Assembly (NCBI GenBank): GCA_964484135.1
Contig: CAZAEL010000022.1
Location: 1-35,637, forward strand
Source: CAZAEL01 sp964484135
Lineage (GTDB): Bacteria > Elusimicrobiota > Elusimicrobia > FEN-1173
DNA: 35,637 nt
Reading direction: 5' to 3'
A model generated the notes under the pieces. That model was not told the origin of the DNA, searched no databases, and saw only the letters and a list, made by a program, of their open reading frames with translations. Of this stretch, positions 14,981 to 24,412 are shown piece by piece; the stretch's first letter is position 1, and each line of letters opens with the position of its first letter. The position numbers and the translations under genes are program-made.

Positions 14981-17326
14981 ATGACCAAAGAAACCCCCAA
15001 CCACACGCACCTCATCGCCTGCCTGGTGGAAGACCGGCCGGGCGTGCTCGCGCGCATCAGCGGCATGTTCTCCAGCCGCGGCTTCAACATCGACTCCCTG
15101 GCCGTGGGCGGCACCCACATCCCGGGGGTCTCCCGCATCTCTTTGGCGTGCCGGGGGGACGACCGGGTGGTCAGCCAGATCATCAACCAGCTCAACAAGC
15201 TGGTGGACGTGATCCGGGTGGCGGACCTGTCCTGGGAGGACTGCGTGGCGTCGGAGCTGACCCTGGCCAAGGTGTCCTGCCCCCCGCGGGAGCGGGGCGC
15301 GCTCACCCAGGTGTGCCAGAAATTCCACGCGCGGATCAACGACCAGGGCCAGGCCGGCTTCATCATCGAGGCCGCGGGCGCGGCGGAGGAGACCGACGCC
15401 CTCTTGAAGGCGCTGGAGCCCTTCGGCGTGGCGGAGACGTCCCGCACCGGGCGGATCGTTTTGCAGCGGGGGAAGACCCTGGACGTGAGCGCGGAGCTGG
15501 CCGTGGCGCCGCCGGCCCCCGGTTCCCAGAACGGGGAAACCATGACCGGCGCGGACATGATCCCCCGGGTCCTGGCCCAGGAGGGCGTGGACGTGGTGTT
15601 CGGGTACTCCGGCGGGGCCATCCTGCCCGCCATCGACGCGCTTTACCGGTACAACGAGACCCACAAGGACAAGCCCCTGCGCCTCATCGTGCCGGCCAAC
15701 GAGCAGGGGGCCGCGTTCATGGCCTCCGGTTTCGCCCGGTCCACGGGCAAGGTGGGCGTGGCCCTGGTGACCTCGGGCCCCGGCGCCACCAACACCGTGA
15801 CGCCGGTGCGCGACGCCATGGCCGACTCCATCCCCATCGTGGTGCTCACGGGACAGGTGCCGCGGGCCGCCATCGGCACGGATGCCTTCCAGGAGGCGCC
15901 GGTGTTCGGCATCATGAGCGCCTGCGCCAAGCACGTGTTCCTCGTGGAGAAGCCCGAGGAGCTGGAGGCCACGCTGCGCACCGCCTTCGAGATCGCGCGC
16001 ACGGGCCGGCCCGGCCCCGTGGTGGTGGACATCCCCAAGGACGTCCAGCTCTGGCAGGGGGCCTTCCGCGGGTCGGGGCAGCTCCCGCTCCGCGGCTACC
16101 GCCGGCGCGTGGAGACCCTGGCCAAGTCCCGCCTGCCCGAGGACCTGGCCAAGGCGTTCTTTCACCAGCTGGGCCAGTCCCAGCGGCCCCTCATCTACGC
16201 GGGCGGCGGCGTCATCAACGCCAACGCCGCGGCGGAGCTGCGGGAATTTTCCCAAACGTTCCAGATCCCGGTGGTGACCACCCTCATGGGCATCGGCGCC
16301 ATGGACAACCGGGACCCCCTGTCCCTGCACATGCTGGGCATGCACGGGACCGCCTTCGCCAACTACGCGGTGGAGGACTGCGACCTGCTCTTCGCCGTCG
16401 GGGCGCGCTTCGACGACCGGGTGGCGGGCAAGGTGTCGGAGTTCGCGCCCAAGGCCAAGTTCATCGCCCACATGGACATCGACCCGGCCGAGATGGGCAA
16501 GGTCAAGGTGGCCCACTGGACGCACGTGGCCGACGCCAGGCGCGGCCTGCGGGACCTCATCAACGCGGGCAAGGCCCTGGGCTTCCGCCGGGACTTTTCC
16601 GCCTGGACGGCGCACGCGGACAAGCTCCGCCGGGACCATCCGCTCAACTACAGGCGCGACGGGGACCTCATCCAGCCCCAGGCCGTGCTGGAGACCCTGG
16701 CCGAGATCACCCGGGGCGAGGCCATCATCACCACCGGCGTGGGCCAGCACCAGATGTGGGCCGCCCAGTACCTGCGGCACGCCCATCCCCGGCGGTTCAT
16801 CACCTCCGGTTCCATGGGCACCATGGGCTTCGGCCTGCCCGCGGCCGTCGGCGCCCAGTTCGCCAACCCGGACAAGCTCGTCATCGACGTGGACGGGGAC
16901 GGGTCCCTGCGCATGAACTTCGGCGACATGGAGACCATCACCACCTACAACCTGCCGGTGAAGGTGCTGCTCCTCAACAACGAGGGCGACGGCATGGTGC
17001 GCCAGTGGCAGACCATGTACTTCGGCAAGCGGTACTTCGGCATCGACAAGAACCTGCACACCATGAACTTCGTGAAGGCCGCGGAGGCCATGGGCTTCCC
17101 GTGGGCGCGGCGCATCACCAAGCCCGCCGAGGTGCGGGAGGCGCTGGAGTCCTTCGTGAAGTCGGACGGGCCGGCCTTCCTGGACGCGCTCATCGACCCC
17201 TTCGCCTTCGTGTTCCCCATGGTGGGGCCGGGGTTGAGCTACAAGGACATGGTCACCGGGGACTGGATCCCGGCCCGGTCCGCGACCCACGCGGCCCTGG
17301 ACCCCACGGTCCCGGACCTGTTCTAA
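14981..17326 (+). CDS. ilvB: Acetolactate synthase, regulatory-catalytic fusion (IlvN-IlvB)
   Basis: The 781-residue protein fuses the small and large subunits. Residues 10-85 form an ACT domain (EDRPGVLARISGMFSSRGFNIDSL), residues about 95-170 the small-subunit C-terminal domain, 171-187 a short Pro/Gly linker, and 188-781 a complete ThDP enzyme. The catalytic domain begins MTGADMIPRVLAQEGVDVVFGYSGGAILP at an internal ATG (15542). Its ThDP-activating Glu lies in NEQGAAFMA (near 241), and the ThDP/Mg segment GDGSLRMNFGD...LNN is near 637-665. GVGQHQMWAAQ and GSMGTMGFGLPA are also present. No stop separates the parts. The enzyme should make acetolactate and acetohydroxybutyrate. The weak GGGGAAA before 15542 might permit some separate large subunit. 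The attenuator lies directly upstream. Confidence 0.95.
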   Translation: MTKETPNHTHLIACLVEDRPGVLARISGMFSSRGFNIDSLAVGGTHIPGVSRISLACRGDDRVVSQIINQLNKLVDVIRVADLSWEDCVASELTLAKVSCPPRERGALTQVCQKFHARINDQGQAGFIIEAAGAAEETDALLKALEPFGVAETSRTGRIVLQRGKTLDVSAELAVAPPAPGSQNGETMTGADMIPRVLAQEGVDVVFGYSGGAILPAIDALYRYNETHKDKPLRLIVPANEQGAAFMASGFARSTGKVGVALVTSGPGATNTVTPVRDAMADSIPIVVLTGQVPRAAIGTDAFQEAPVFGIMSACAKHVFLVEKPEELEATLRTAFEIARTGRPGPVVVDIPKDVQLWQGAFRGSGQLPLRGYRRRVETLAKSRLPEDLAKAFFHQLGQSQRPLIYAGGGVINANAAAELREFSQTFQIPVVTTLMGIGAMDNRDPLSLHMLGMHGTAFANYAVEDCDLLFAVGARFDDRVAGKVSEFAPKAKFIAHMDIDPAEMGKVKVAHWTHVADARRGLRDLINAGKALGFRRDFSAWTAHADKLRRDHPLNYRRDGDLIQPQAVLETLAEITRGEAIITTGVGQHQMWAAQYLRHAHPRRFITSGSMGTMGFGLPAAVGAQFANPDKLVIDVDGDGSLRMNFGDMETITTYNLPVKVLLLNNEGDGMVRQWQTMYFGKRYFGIDKNLHTMNFVKAAEAMGFPWARRITKPAEVREALESFVKSDGPAFLDALIDPFAFVFPMVGPGLSYKDMVTGDWIPARSATHAALDPTVPDLF

Positions 17327-17332
17327 AAATAC

Positions 17333-17442
17333 TATAATGAAGGGATTCAAAACCCCTTGTCCACGGTCCCGGCCGGGGCGCCTTTCAAACGGGCGCCTTG
17401 GGCGGGGAGGACTTCTTCATTTCAAACAGACGCCTGTTTTTT
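17333..17442 (+). promoter_or_regulatory. Possible secondary signals before ilvC
   Basis: TATAAT (17333-17338) follows the ilvNB stop closely and is a perfect -10, but no good -35 lies 16-18 bp upstream. Further on are a GGCGCC-rich hairpin near 17376-17397 and AAACAG/CTGTTT with a T-run (17424-17442), a weak terminator-like structure. Together they could give ilvC some separate control. The evidence is weak. Confidence 0.3.
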
Positions 17443-17463
17443 AAAATTCCAAGGAGAAACGCC

Positions 17464-18555
17464 ATGAAAACCCAGGTAAAGACCAAAAGCGCGGCGGGCC
17501 GCAACGGGGCCCGCGCCGGCGCCGTGCCGTCCGTCGCCTTGACCGCCAAGACCTATTACGACAAGGACGCGGACCTGAAGTGGCTCAAGAACAAGCGGAT
17601 CGTGATCCTGGGGTACGGCTCCCAGGGACACGGCCAGGCGCTCAATTTGCGGGACTCCGGCCTGGACGTGCGCGTGTCCGTGCGGTCCGGCGGGCGGGGC
17701 CACAACCTGGCCCTGAAGCACGGCTGGACCCCCGGGAAGAACCTTCTGAACGACAACGTGGCCGCGGTCCGGGAGGCGGACTGGGTCCATTTCCTCCTGC
17801 CGGACGAGGCCCAGGGCAAGGTCTGGCGCGAAGAGGTGGCCCCCCACGTCAAGAAGGGCGTGGTCCTGTCCTGGTCCCACGGGTTCAACATCCGTTACGG
17901 CCAGGTGGTCCCCCCCAAGGAGGCGGACGTGGTCCTGATCGCGCCCAAGGGGCCGGGGCACCTGGTGCGCCGCACCTTCGAGGAGGGCAAGGGAACGCCC
18001 GCCCTGGTGGCGGTGGAACAGAATTATTCCGGCAAGGCCAAACAGCTGGCCCTGGCCTACTGCAGGGCCATCGGCGCCACCCGCGCCGGGGTCATCGAAA
18101 CCACCTTCGCGGAGGAGACCGAGACCGACCTTTTCGGCGAGCAGAACGTGCTCTGCGGCGGGGTGGTGGACCTCATCAAGGCGGGTTTTGAGACCCTGGT
18201 GGAGGCCGGGTACCAGCCCGAGGTGGCCTATTTCGAGTGCCTGCACGAGCTCAAGCTCATCACGGACATGATCCAGGAGGGCGGCATTTCCTGGATGAAC
18301 TACTCCATCTCCGACACCGCCGAGTACGGCGAGTACAGCCGCGGCCCGCGCCTGATCACGGCCGAGACCAAGGCCCAGATGAAGCGCAACCTGGAGGAGG
18401 TCCGGAACGGGACCTTCGCCAAGGAGTACCTCCTGGAAAACCAGGTGGGCCGGCCCGTGTTCAACTCCGCGCGCAAGGCCATGGCCGCGCACCCCATCGA
18501 GCAGGTGGGAGAGAAGCTGCGCGCCATGATGCCGTGGCTGAAGAAGAAAGAATAA
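17464..18555 (+). CDS. ilvC: Ketol-acid reductoisomerase
   Basis: The 363-residue protein is a class I KARI that converts acetolactate to dihydroxyisovalerate with NAD(P)H. The Rossmann motif GYGSQGHGQA is near 50-59. RVSVRSGGRGHN is the cofactor-specificity loop, whose Arg/Ser side chains suggest NADPH. The metal and substrate residues are in ETTFAEETETDLFGEQNVLCGG, YFECLHELKLITDM and ISWMNYSISDTAEYG. The ATG at 17464 has AAGGAG at a good distance; the frame is open further upstream but is not family-like. The first 25 residues are a basic extension before the usual start. It lies 137 bases after ilvNB. Confidence 0.96.
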   Translation: MKTQVKTKSAAGRNGARAGAVPSVALTAKTYYDKDADLKWLKNKRIVILGYGSQGHGQALNLRDSGLDVRVSVRSGGRGHNLALKHGWTPGKNLLNDNVAAVREADWVHFLLPDEAQGKVWREEVAPHVKKGVVLSWSHGFNIRYGQVVPPKEADVVLIAPKGPGHLVRRTFEEGKGTPALVAVEQNYSGKAKQLALAYCRAIGATRAGVIETTFAEETETDLFGEQNVLCGGVVDLIKAGFETLVEAGYQPEVAYFECLHELKLITDMIQEGGISWMNYSISDTAEYGEYSRGPRLITAETKAQMKRNLEEVRNGTFAKEYLLENQVGRPVFNSARKAMAAHPIEQVGEKLRAMMPWLKKKE

Positions 18556-18564
18556 CGGCGTTTC

Positions 18565-18652
18565 AAGTGAGAAGTGGCAAGCGAGAAGTGAAAACCCTGC
18601 TCCGCGAGGCGGTTGTGTCGTTGCCTGACACTTCCCACCTCCCACTTCCCAC
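18565..18652. repeat. GAAGTG-unit palindrome between ilvC and psd
   Basis: The left arm GTGAGAAGTGGCAAGCGAGA (starting 18567, continuing to 18590) matches the reverse complement of the right arm (18629-18652, CACTTCCCACCTCCCACTTC and on) at 19 of 24 positions. Both arms are tandem copies of a GAAGTG-like unit, purine-rich on the left and pyrimidine-rich on the right. The right arm ends six bases before the psd ATG, so psd has no Shine-Dalgarno sequence. Confidence 0.7.
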
Positions 18653-18658
18653 GCCTTT

Positions 18659-19396
18659 ATGAAGAAATTTCGTCTCTCGCCCATCGCGTACGACGGCTGG
18701 AAGTTCGTCCTGGGGTTCGGGCTCCTGGGCTTCCTGTTCCTGTTCTTCGGCCTGTGGTTTTCCAAGCTGGTGGGCGCGCTGTGCGTCCTGTTCGCGGCTT
18801 TCTGCGTGGCCTTCTTCCGGGACCCGGAGCGCGAGATCCCCGCGGTGGAGGGGCTCCTGTCTCCGGCCGACGGCACCGTGATGGAGGTGGCCGCGGTGGA
18901 CGGCGAGGGATACGGCCGGGGCCGCGTCATCCGGATTTTCCTGTCCGTGTTCGACGGGCACATCCAGCGGGCGCCGGCCGCGGGCACGGTCCTGTCCCTG
19001 CGGTACACGCCGGGCGTGTTCCTGGACGCCCGCGACCCGCGGGCGCCGTTCGCCAACGAGAGCAACCTGATCGAATTCCAGACGGCCCACGGCCGGGTGG
19101 CGGTGAAGCAGATTTCGGGGCTTATCGCGCGCCGCATCGTCTGCTGGCTCCGGCAGGACGACGACGTGGAGGCGGGCGAGCGCATCGGCCTGATCCGCTT
19201 CGGGTCCCAGGTGGATTTGTACGTGCCGTCGGAAGTTTTGATCGACGTCAAGGAGGGCGACAAGGTCGTGGCCGGGCAGACCGTGGTGGCCCGGTGGCCC
19301 CATCAGGAGGCCGTGACGCACCAGCCGTCGGCCGCCGCCCGCGAGGAACGGACGGAAACGCCCCTCCCCGCGACCGCGCTGAAGGCCGAGGGATGA
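18659..19396 (+). CDS. psd: Phosphatidylserine decarboxylase, short (type II) form
   Basis: The 245-residue membrane-associated proenzyme makes phosphatidylethanolamine. Two hydrophobic segments lie near residues 14-34 and 36-52. FFRDPERE and LLSPADGTV are conserved in the family, as are VFDGHIQRAP (histidine in place of the usual VNR region) and RFGSQVDLYVP (near 180-190), where cleavage at Gly-Ser would create the pyruvoyl group. The short length and single FGS site fit the PSD-A type. No ribosome binding site is visible because a palindrome ends just upstream. pssA follows 19 bases later, so both steps from CDP-diacylglycerol are adjacent. Confidence 0.93.
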   Translation: MKKFRLSPIAYDGWKFVLGFGLLGFLFLFFGLWFSKLVGALCVLFAAFCVAFFRDPEREIPAVEGLLSPADGTVMEVAAVDGEGYGRGRVIRIFLSVFDGHIQRAPAAGTVLSLRYTPGVFLDARDPRAPFANESNLIEFQTAHGRVAVKQISGLIARRIVCWLRQDDDVEAGERIGLIRFGSQVDLYVPSEVLIDVKEGDKVVAGQTVVARWPHQEAVTHQPSAAAREERTETPLPATALKAEG

Positions 19397-19415
19397 AGGC
19401 CCCGAGGAGGAACCC

Positions 19416-20300
19416 ATGAAACCGCCGCGACGCATCATCCCCAGGCTGTTCGATCCGGGCCACGTCGTGCCCGAGGTGCCGCCGGCCTCCACCGCGCCCA
19501 AGCCTCGGCTGAGGCAGGGCATCTACCTGTTGCCGTCCCTGTTCACCGTGGGGAACATGGCCCTGGGGTTCTTCGCCCTCATCAAGACCCTGAACCATCA
19601 GTTCAGCGCCGCGGCCACGGCCATCATCGTGGCCCACGCCCTGGACGTGCTGGACGGGCGCATCGCCCGTCTGACCAAGTCCGACAGCAAGTTCGGCGTG
19701 GAGCTGGACTCCCTGGCGGACTGGATCTCCTTCGGCATCGCGCCGGCCTTCATGATGTACGAGCTGGTGCTCAAGCAGAACCGGCTCTGGGGGTTCCCCA
19801 TCAGCCTGCTGTTCGTGGTCTGCGGGGCGCTCCGCCTGGCGCGGTTCAACATCAAGGCCCACATGGGCGCGGCCAAGACCGCCCACTTCGTGGGCCTGCC
19901 CATCCCGGCCGCGGGCGGCATGCTGGCCATCTTCGCCCTGCTCTACGACATCCTGGAGGTGGGCCGGCCGGTGCGCACCCTCAAGGTGGTGATGAACCAG
20001 GTGCCGGCCTTCTACGAGTTCGTGCCGGCCATCATGTTCCTGCTGTCGCTCCTGATGGTCTCGGAGGTGCGCTATTCCAGCTTCAAGCAGGTCAACCTCC
20101 TGCGCCCGCGTACCATGCGGGCCCTGGTGCTGACGCTCATGGTCCTGCTCATGATTTACGTGTACCCCCAGAACACGATCTTCATCTTCTACGTGTCCTA
20201 CATCATCTGGGGGCTGGTGGACTATTTCCTGCGGCCGCAGGCGGGGGAGCGCGTGGAACAGCCGGCCGCCGGGTACCATCAGGACAATTACGGGAAATAA
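19416..20300 (+). CDS. pssA: CDP-diacylglycerol-serine O-phosphatidyltransferase
   Basis: The 294-residue multi-spanning membrane enzyme makes phosphatidylserine. The CDP-alcohol phosphotransferase motif is intact: DVLDGRIARLTKSDSKFGVE followed by LDSLADWISF (near 80-110), which supplies the metal-binding aspartates. About six to eight hydrophobic stretches follow, including IFALLYDILEV, FYEFVPAIMFLLSLLMV and MRALVLTLMVLLMIYVYP. The N-terminal 35 residues are polar and Pro-rich. GAGGAGG precedes the ATG. Placement after psd supports the serine substrate rather than glycerol phosphate or inositol. Confidence 0.93.
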   Translation: MKPPRRIIPRLFDPGHVVPEVPPASTAPKPRLRQGIYLLPSLFTVGNMALGFFALIKTLNHQFSAAATAIIVAHALDVLDGRIARLTKSDSKFGVELDSLADWISFGIAPAFMMYELVLKQNRLWGFPISLLFVVCGALRLARFNIKAHMGAAKTAHFVGLPIPAAGGMLAIFALLYDILEVGRPVRTLKVVMNQVPAFYEFVPAIMFLLSLLMVSEVRYSSFKQVNLLRPRTMRALVLTLMVLLMIYVYPQNTIFIFYVSYIIWGLVDYFLRPQAGERVEQPAAGYHQDNYGK

Positions 20301-20307
20301 CGGAGAG

Positions 20308-20380
20308 GCGCAAAAAGCCAAGAGCGAAAGGAAAAGACCACCCCGCGTGTTTTTCCCTTTTAGCCATTCGCTTTTCGCGC
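20308..20380. repeat. A-rich/T-rich palindrome between pssA and leuA
   Basis: The left arm GCGCAAAAAGCCAAGAGCGA (from 20308) is largely complementary to the right arm TTTTTCCCTTTTAGCCATTC (from 20350, ending CTTTTCGCGC at 20380). Pairing is imperfect, with several mismatches, and the arms contain repeated (A)AAAG-like units. It lies ten bases before the leuA ATG, whose AAGG site is just outside it. Confidence 0.6.
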
Positions 20381-20389
20381 ATTTAAGGC

Positions 20390-21934
<1,545 letters not shown>

Positions 21935-21939
21935 CGGCG

Positions 21940-23343
21940 GTGGGAAAAACTCTCTTCGACAAAGTCTGGGACCTGCACACCGTCCGGGAGCTGCCGGGCG
22001 GCCAGACCCAACTCTTCATCGGCCTCCACCTGATCCACGAGGTGACCAGCCCCCAGGCCTTCCAGGCCCTGCGGGAGCGGGGCTTGAAGTGCGCGTACCC
22101 CCAGCACACCTTCGCCACCTTCGACCACATCGTCCCCACCGGCTCCCAGGCCCGGCCCTTCGCCGACCCCCTGGCCGAGGAGATGATGCAGGCCCTGGAG
22201 AAGAACACCCAAGAGTTCGGCGTCCGGCTCTTCGATTTCGCCTCGGGGTCCCAGGGCATCGTGCACGTGATCGGGCCCGAGATGGGCCTCACCCAGCCCG
22301 GCATCACCGTGGCCTGCGGCGACTCCCACACCTCCACCCACGGCGCCTTCGGCGCCATCGCCTTCGGCGTGGGCACCACGCAGATCCGCGACATCCTGGC
22401 CACCCAGACCCTGGCCCTGTCCCGGCCCAAGGTGCGCCGCATCAAGGTGTCCGGCGCCCTGCGCCCCGGCGTGTACGCCAAGGACGTCATCCTGGCCATC
22501 ATCCGCAAGCTGGGCGTCAACGGCGGCATCGGGTACGCGTACGAGTACGCGGGCGAGGTGGTGGAGCGCATGACCATGGAGGAGCGGCTCACCGTCTGCA
22601 ACATGTCCATCGAGGGCGGCGCCCGGGTGGGGTACATCAACCCGGACAAGACCACCTTCGAATACCTGCGGGGCCGGCCCTACGTCCCCCAGGGCAAGGA
22701 TTTCGACAAGGCCGCGGCCTTTTGGTCCTCCATGGCGTCGGACAAGGACGCGAAGTTCGCGGACGAGGTGTCCCTGGACGGCGCCCGGATCGAGCCCCAC
22801 GTGGCCTGGGGCATCAACCCGGGCCAGGCCGTGGGCGTGTCCGAGGCCCTGCCCCGGCCCGAGGAGGTCCAGAACGGTTCCCGCGCCTCGGTGGAGGAGG
22901 CGTACAAGTTCACCTCTTTCTCGCCCGGCAAGCCGGTCAGGGACATCGCCATCCAGGTGGCCTTCATCGGCTCCTGCACCAACGGACGCATCTCCGATCT
23001 GCGGGAGGCCGCCCGCGTGGCCAAGGGCCGCAAGGTGGCCCAGGGCGTGCGGGCCCTGGTGGTGCCCGGCTCCCAGAAGGTCCTCCAGGAGGCGGAGAAG
23101 GAGGGCCTGCACGAGATTTTCAAGGCCGCGGGCTTCGAGTGGCGCGCGGCCGGGTGCTCCATGTGCCTGGCCATGAACCCGGACAAGCTCCAGGGCCGGG
23201 AAGTCTGCGCCTCCAGCTCCAACCGCAATTTCATCGGGCGGCAGGGGAGCCCCACCGGCCGGACGCTCCTCATGAGCCCGGCCATGGTGGCGGCCGCGGC
23301 CGTCACGGGCCGCGTCACCGACGTGCGGGAGATGCTGTCATGA
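21940..23343 (+). CDS. leuC: 3-Isopropylmalate dehydratase, large subunit
   Basis: The 467-residue aconitase-family subunit carries the [4Fe-4S] cluster. The ligands are Cys in GSCTNGRISD (near 346) and the two in AGCSMCLAMNPDKL (near 406-409). The N-terminus GKTLFDKVWDLHTV and the substrate segment TVACGDSHTSTHGAFGAIAFGVGT are typical. The true start is GTG 21940; the same frame is open far upstream inside leuA, but that part is a shadow. The stop overlaps leuD (ATGA). TIRDIL and VEGG replacements are minor, and nothing suggests a homoaconitase. Confidence 0.95.
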   Translation: MGKTLFDKVWDLHTVRELPGGQTQLFIGLHLIHEVTSPQAFQALRERGLKCAYPQHTFATFDHIVPTGSQARPFADPLAEEMMQALEKNTQEFGVRLFDFASGSQGIVHVIGPEMGLTQPGITVACGDSHTSTHGAFGAIAFGVGTTQIRDILATQTLALSRPKVRRIKVSGALRPGVYAKDVILAIIRKLGVNGGIGYAYEYAGEVVERMTMEERLTVCNMSIEGGARVGYINPDKTTFEYLRGRPYVPQGKDFDKAAAFWSSMASDKDAKFADEVSLDGARIEPHVAWGINPGQAVGVSEALPRPEEVQNGSRASVEEAYKFTSFSPGKPVRDIAIQVAFIGSCTNGRISDLREAARVAKGRKVAQGVRALVVPGSQKVLQEAEKEGLHEIFKAAGFEWRAAGCSMCLAMNPDKLQGREVCASSSNRNFIGRQGSPTGRTLLMSPAMVAAAAVTGRVTDVREMLS

Positions 23344-23981
23344 GCGATACGGATTTTCGCATCCGGCGCGTCGCGGCCCGGGCCGTCGCCGTGCCCGGCG
23401 ACGACATCGACACGGACCGCATCATGCCGGCCCGGTACCTCAAGTGCGTCACGTTCGAAAAGCTGGGCGAGTACGTGTTCCAGGACGAGCGTTTCGACGC
23501 CTCGGGCAAGCCCAAGGAACACCCGTACAACGACCCCCGGCACAAGGGCGCCGGCATCCTGGTGGTCAACAAGAATTTCGGGTGCGGCTCCTCCCGGGAG
23601 CACGCGCCCCAGGGCCTCCTGCGCTCGGGCGTCAAGGCCATCGTGGGCGAATCCTTCGCCGAGATCTTCGCGGGCAACTGCGCGGCCATCGGCCTGCCCG
23701 CGGTGACGGCCCGGGAGGCGGACGTGCGGGCCCTGATGGACCTGGTGCGGCGCGACCCTTCTGTCGAGGTCGCCGTGGACCTGGAGGCCAAGACCGTTTC
23801 CGCCGGGAGGCTGTCCTTCGCCGTGGAGATCCCCGAATCCGCCCGGAAGAAGTTTTTGGAGGGCACCTGGGACACCCTGGGGACCCTGCTGGAGGGGCTG
23901 GCGTCCGCGCGGAAAACGGCCCAAAACATTCCCTATCTGGGGTGGCTGAAATCCTCCCCGGGAAAGGCCGCCCGCCCATGA
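23340..23981 (+). CDS. leuD: 3-Isopropylmalate dehydratase, small subunit
   Basis: The 213-residue swivel-domain partner of LeuC. Key segments are GDDIDTDRIMPARYLK (near 21-36), NKNFGCGSSREHAPQGL (near 80-96) and SFAEIFAGNCAAIGLP. It is somewhat longer than short-form LeuD because of a C-terminal tail (about 195-213). The four-base overlaps on both sides (ATGA with leuC and with the PilZ gene) make a tightly coupled trio. Confidence 0.95.
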   Translation: MSDTDFRIRRVAARAVAVPGDDIDTDRIMPARYLKCVTFEKLGEYVFQDERFDASGKPKEHPYNDPRHKGAGILVVNKNFGCGSSREHAPQGLLRSGVKAIVGESFAEIFAGNCAAIGLPAVTAREADVRALMDLVRRDPSVEVAVDLEAKTVSAGRLSFAVEIPESARKKFLEGTWDTLGTLLEGLASARKTAQNIPYLGWLKSSPGKAARP

Positions 23982-24340
23982 CGCCCCCCGACGGTTCCGA
24001 AAAAAGGGCCAACCCCCGCGCCTCCACGGACTTCGTGGTGGAGATGTACGAGACGGACGGCCAGACCCTCACCGGCATCGCCCGCCTTTTGAACCTGTCC
24101 GTGACCGGGGCCTGCGTGGAGTCCACCCGGACCCTGGTGGAGAAAACGGACATCGTGATCCGCCTGCTTTTGGGCAAGCGCCACCTCATGACCGTGCCGG
24201 CCAACGTGGTGTGGGTCCGCACCCTGCCGCACGTGCGGCAGTACGGCCTGCGGTTCGGCGCGTACCCCGAGTCCGCCAAGGCCCTGATCCTGAAGTTCGT
24301 GCAGGAATATTTCAGCCTGTCGGAATTCCCCGCGCCGTAG
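23978..24340 (+). CDS. PilZ-domain protein (probable c-di-GMP receptor)
   Basis: The 120-residue protein is a single PilZ domain. The two c-di-GMP-binding motifs are present: RANPR (RxxxR, residues 9-13) and NLSVTGACVES (D/NxSxxG type, near 38-48). WVRTLPHVRQYGLRFG is the usual last strand. It has no other domain and no signal or membrane segment. It overlaps leuD by 4 bases and lies before leuB, so it is co-translated with leucine genes. The function is unknown; the binding residues suggest it is a working receptor, not a remnant. Confidence 0.88.
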   Translation: MTPPDGSEKRANPRASTDFVVEMYETDGQTLTGIARLLNLSVTGACVESTRTLVEKTDIVIRLLLGKRHLMTVPANVVWVRTLPHVRQYGLRFGAYPESAKALILKFVQEYFSLSEFPAP

Positions 24341-24351
24341 CCGTGCCCTTG

Positions 24352-24412
24352 ACCCCACCACCTGCCTCGGAACCCCGGGTTCCGCCTGCGGCGTAAAGGC
24401 AGGTGGTGGGGT
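24352..24412. repeat. 61-bp element with 16-bp terminal inverted repeats, copy 3
   Basis: ACCCCACCACCTGCCT (24352-24367) and AGGCAGGTGGTGGGGT (24397-24412) are perfect inverted repeats, the same ends as at 2856-2984 and 3540-3664. The interior is short and different: a CGGAACC/GGTTCCG hairpin and no micro-ORF. The right end again contains the Shine-Dalgarno bases and the first two bases of the next start codon (leuB GTG 24411). Confidence 0.9.

Noticed and set aside
14243..17350. Minus-strand open frame of over 1000 codons opposite ilvNB
   Set aside because: It overlaps a certain gene in antisense, has repetitive His/Val/Gly/Arg composition, and has no family match by eye.
17424..17442. Terminator before ilvC
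   Set aside because: The stem AAACAG/CTGTTT is short and AT-rich, so it was kept only as a weak note with the possible -10 at 17333.
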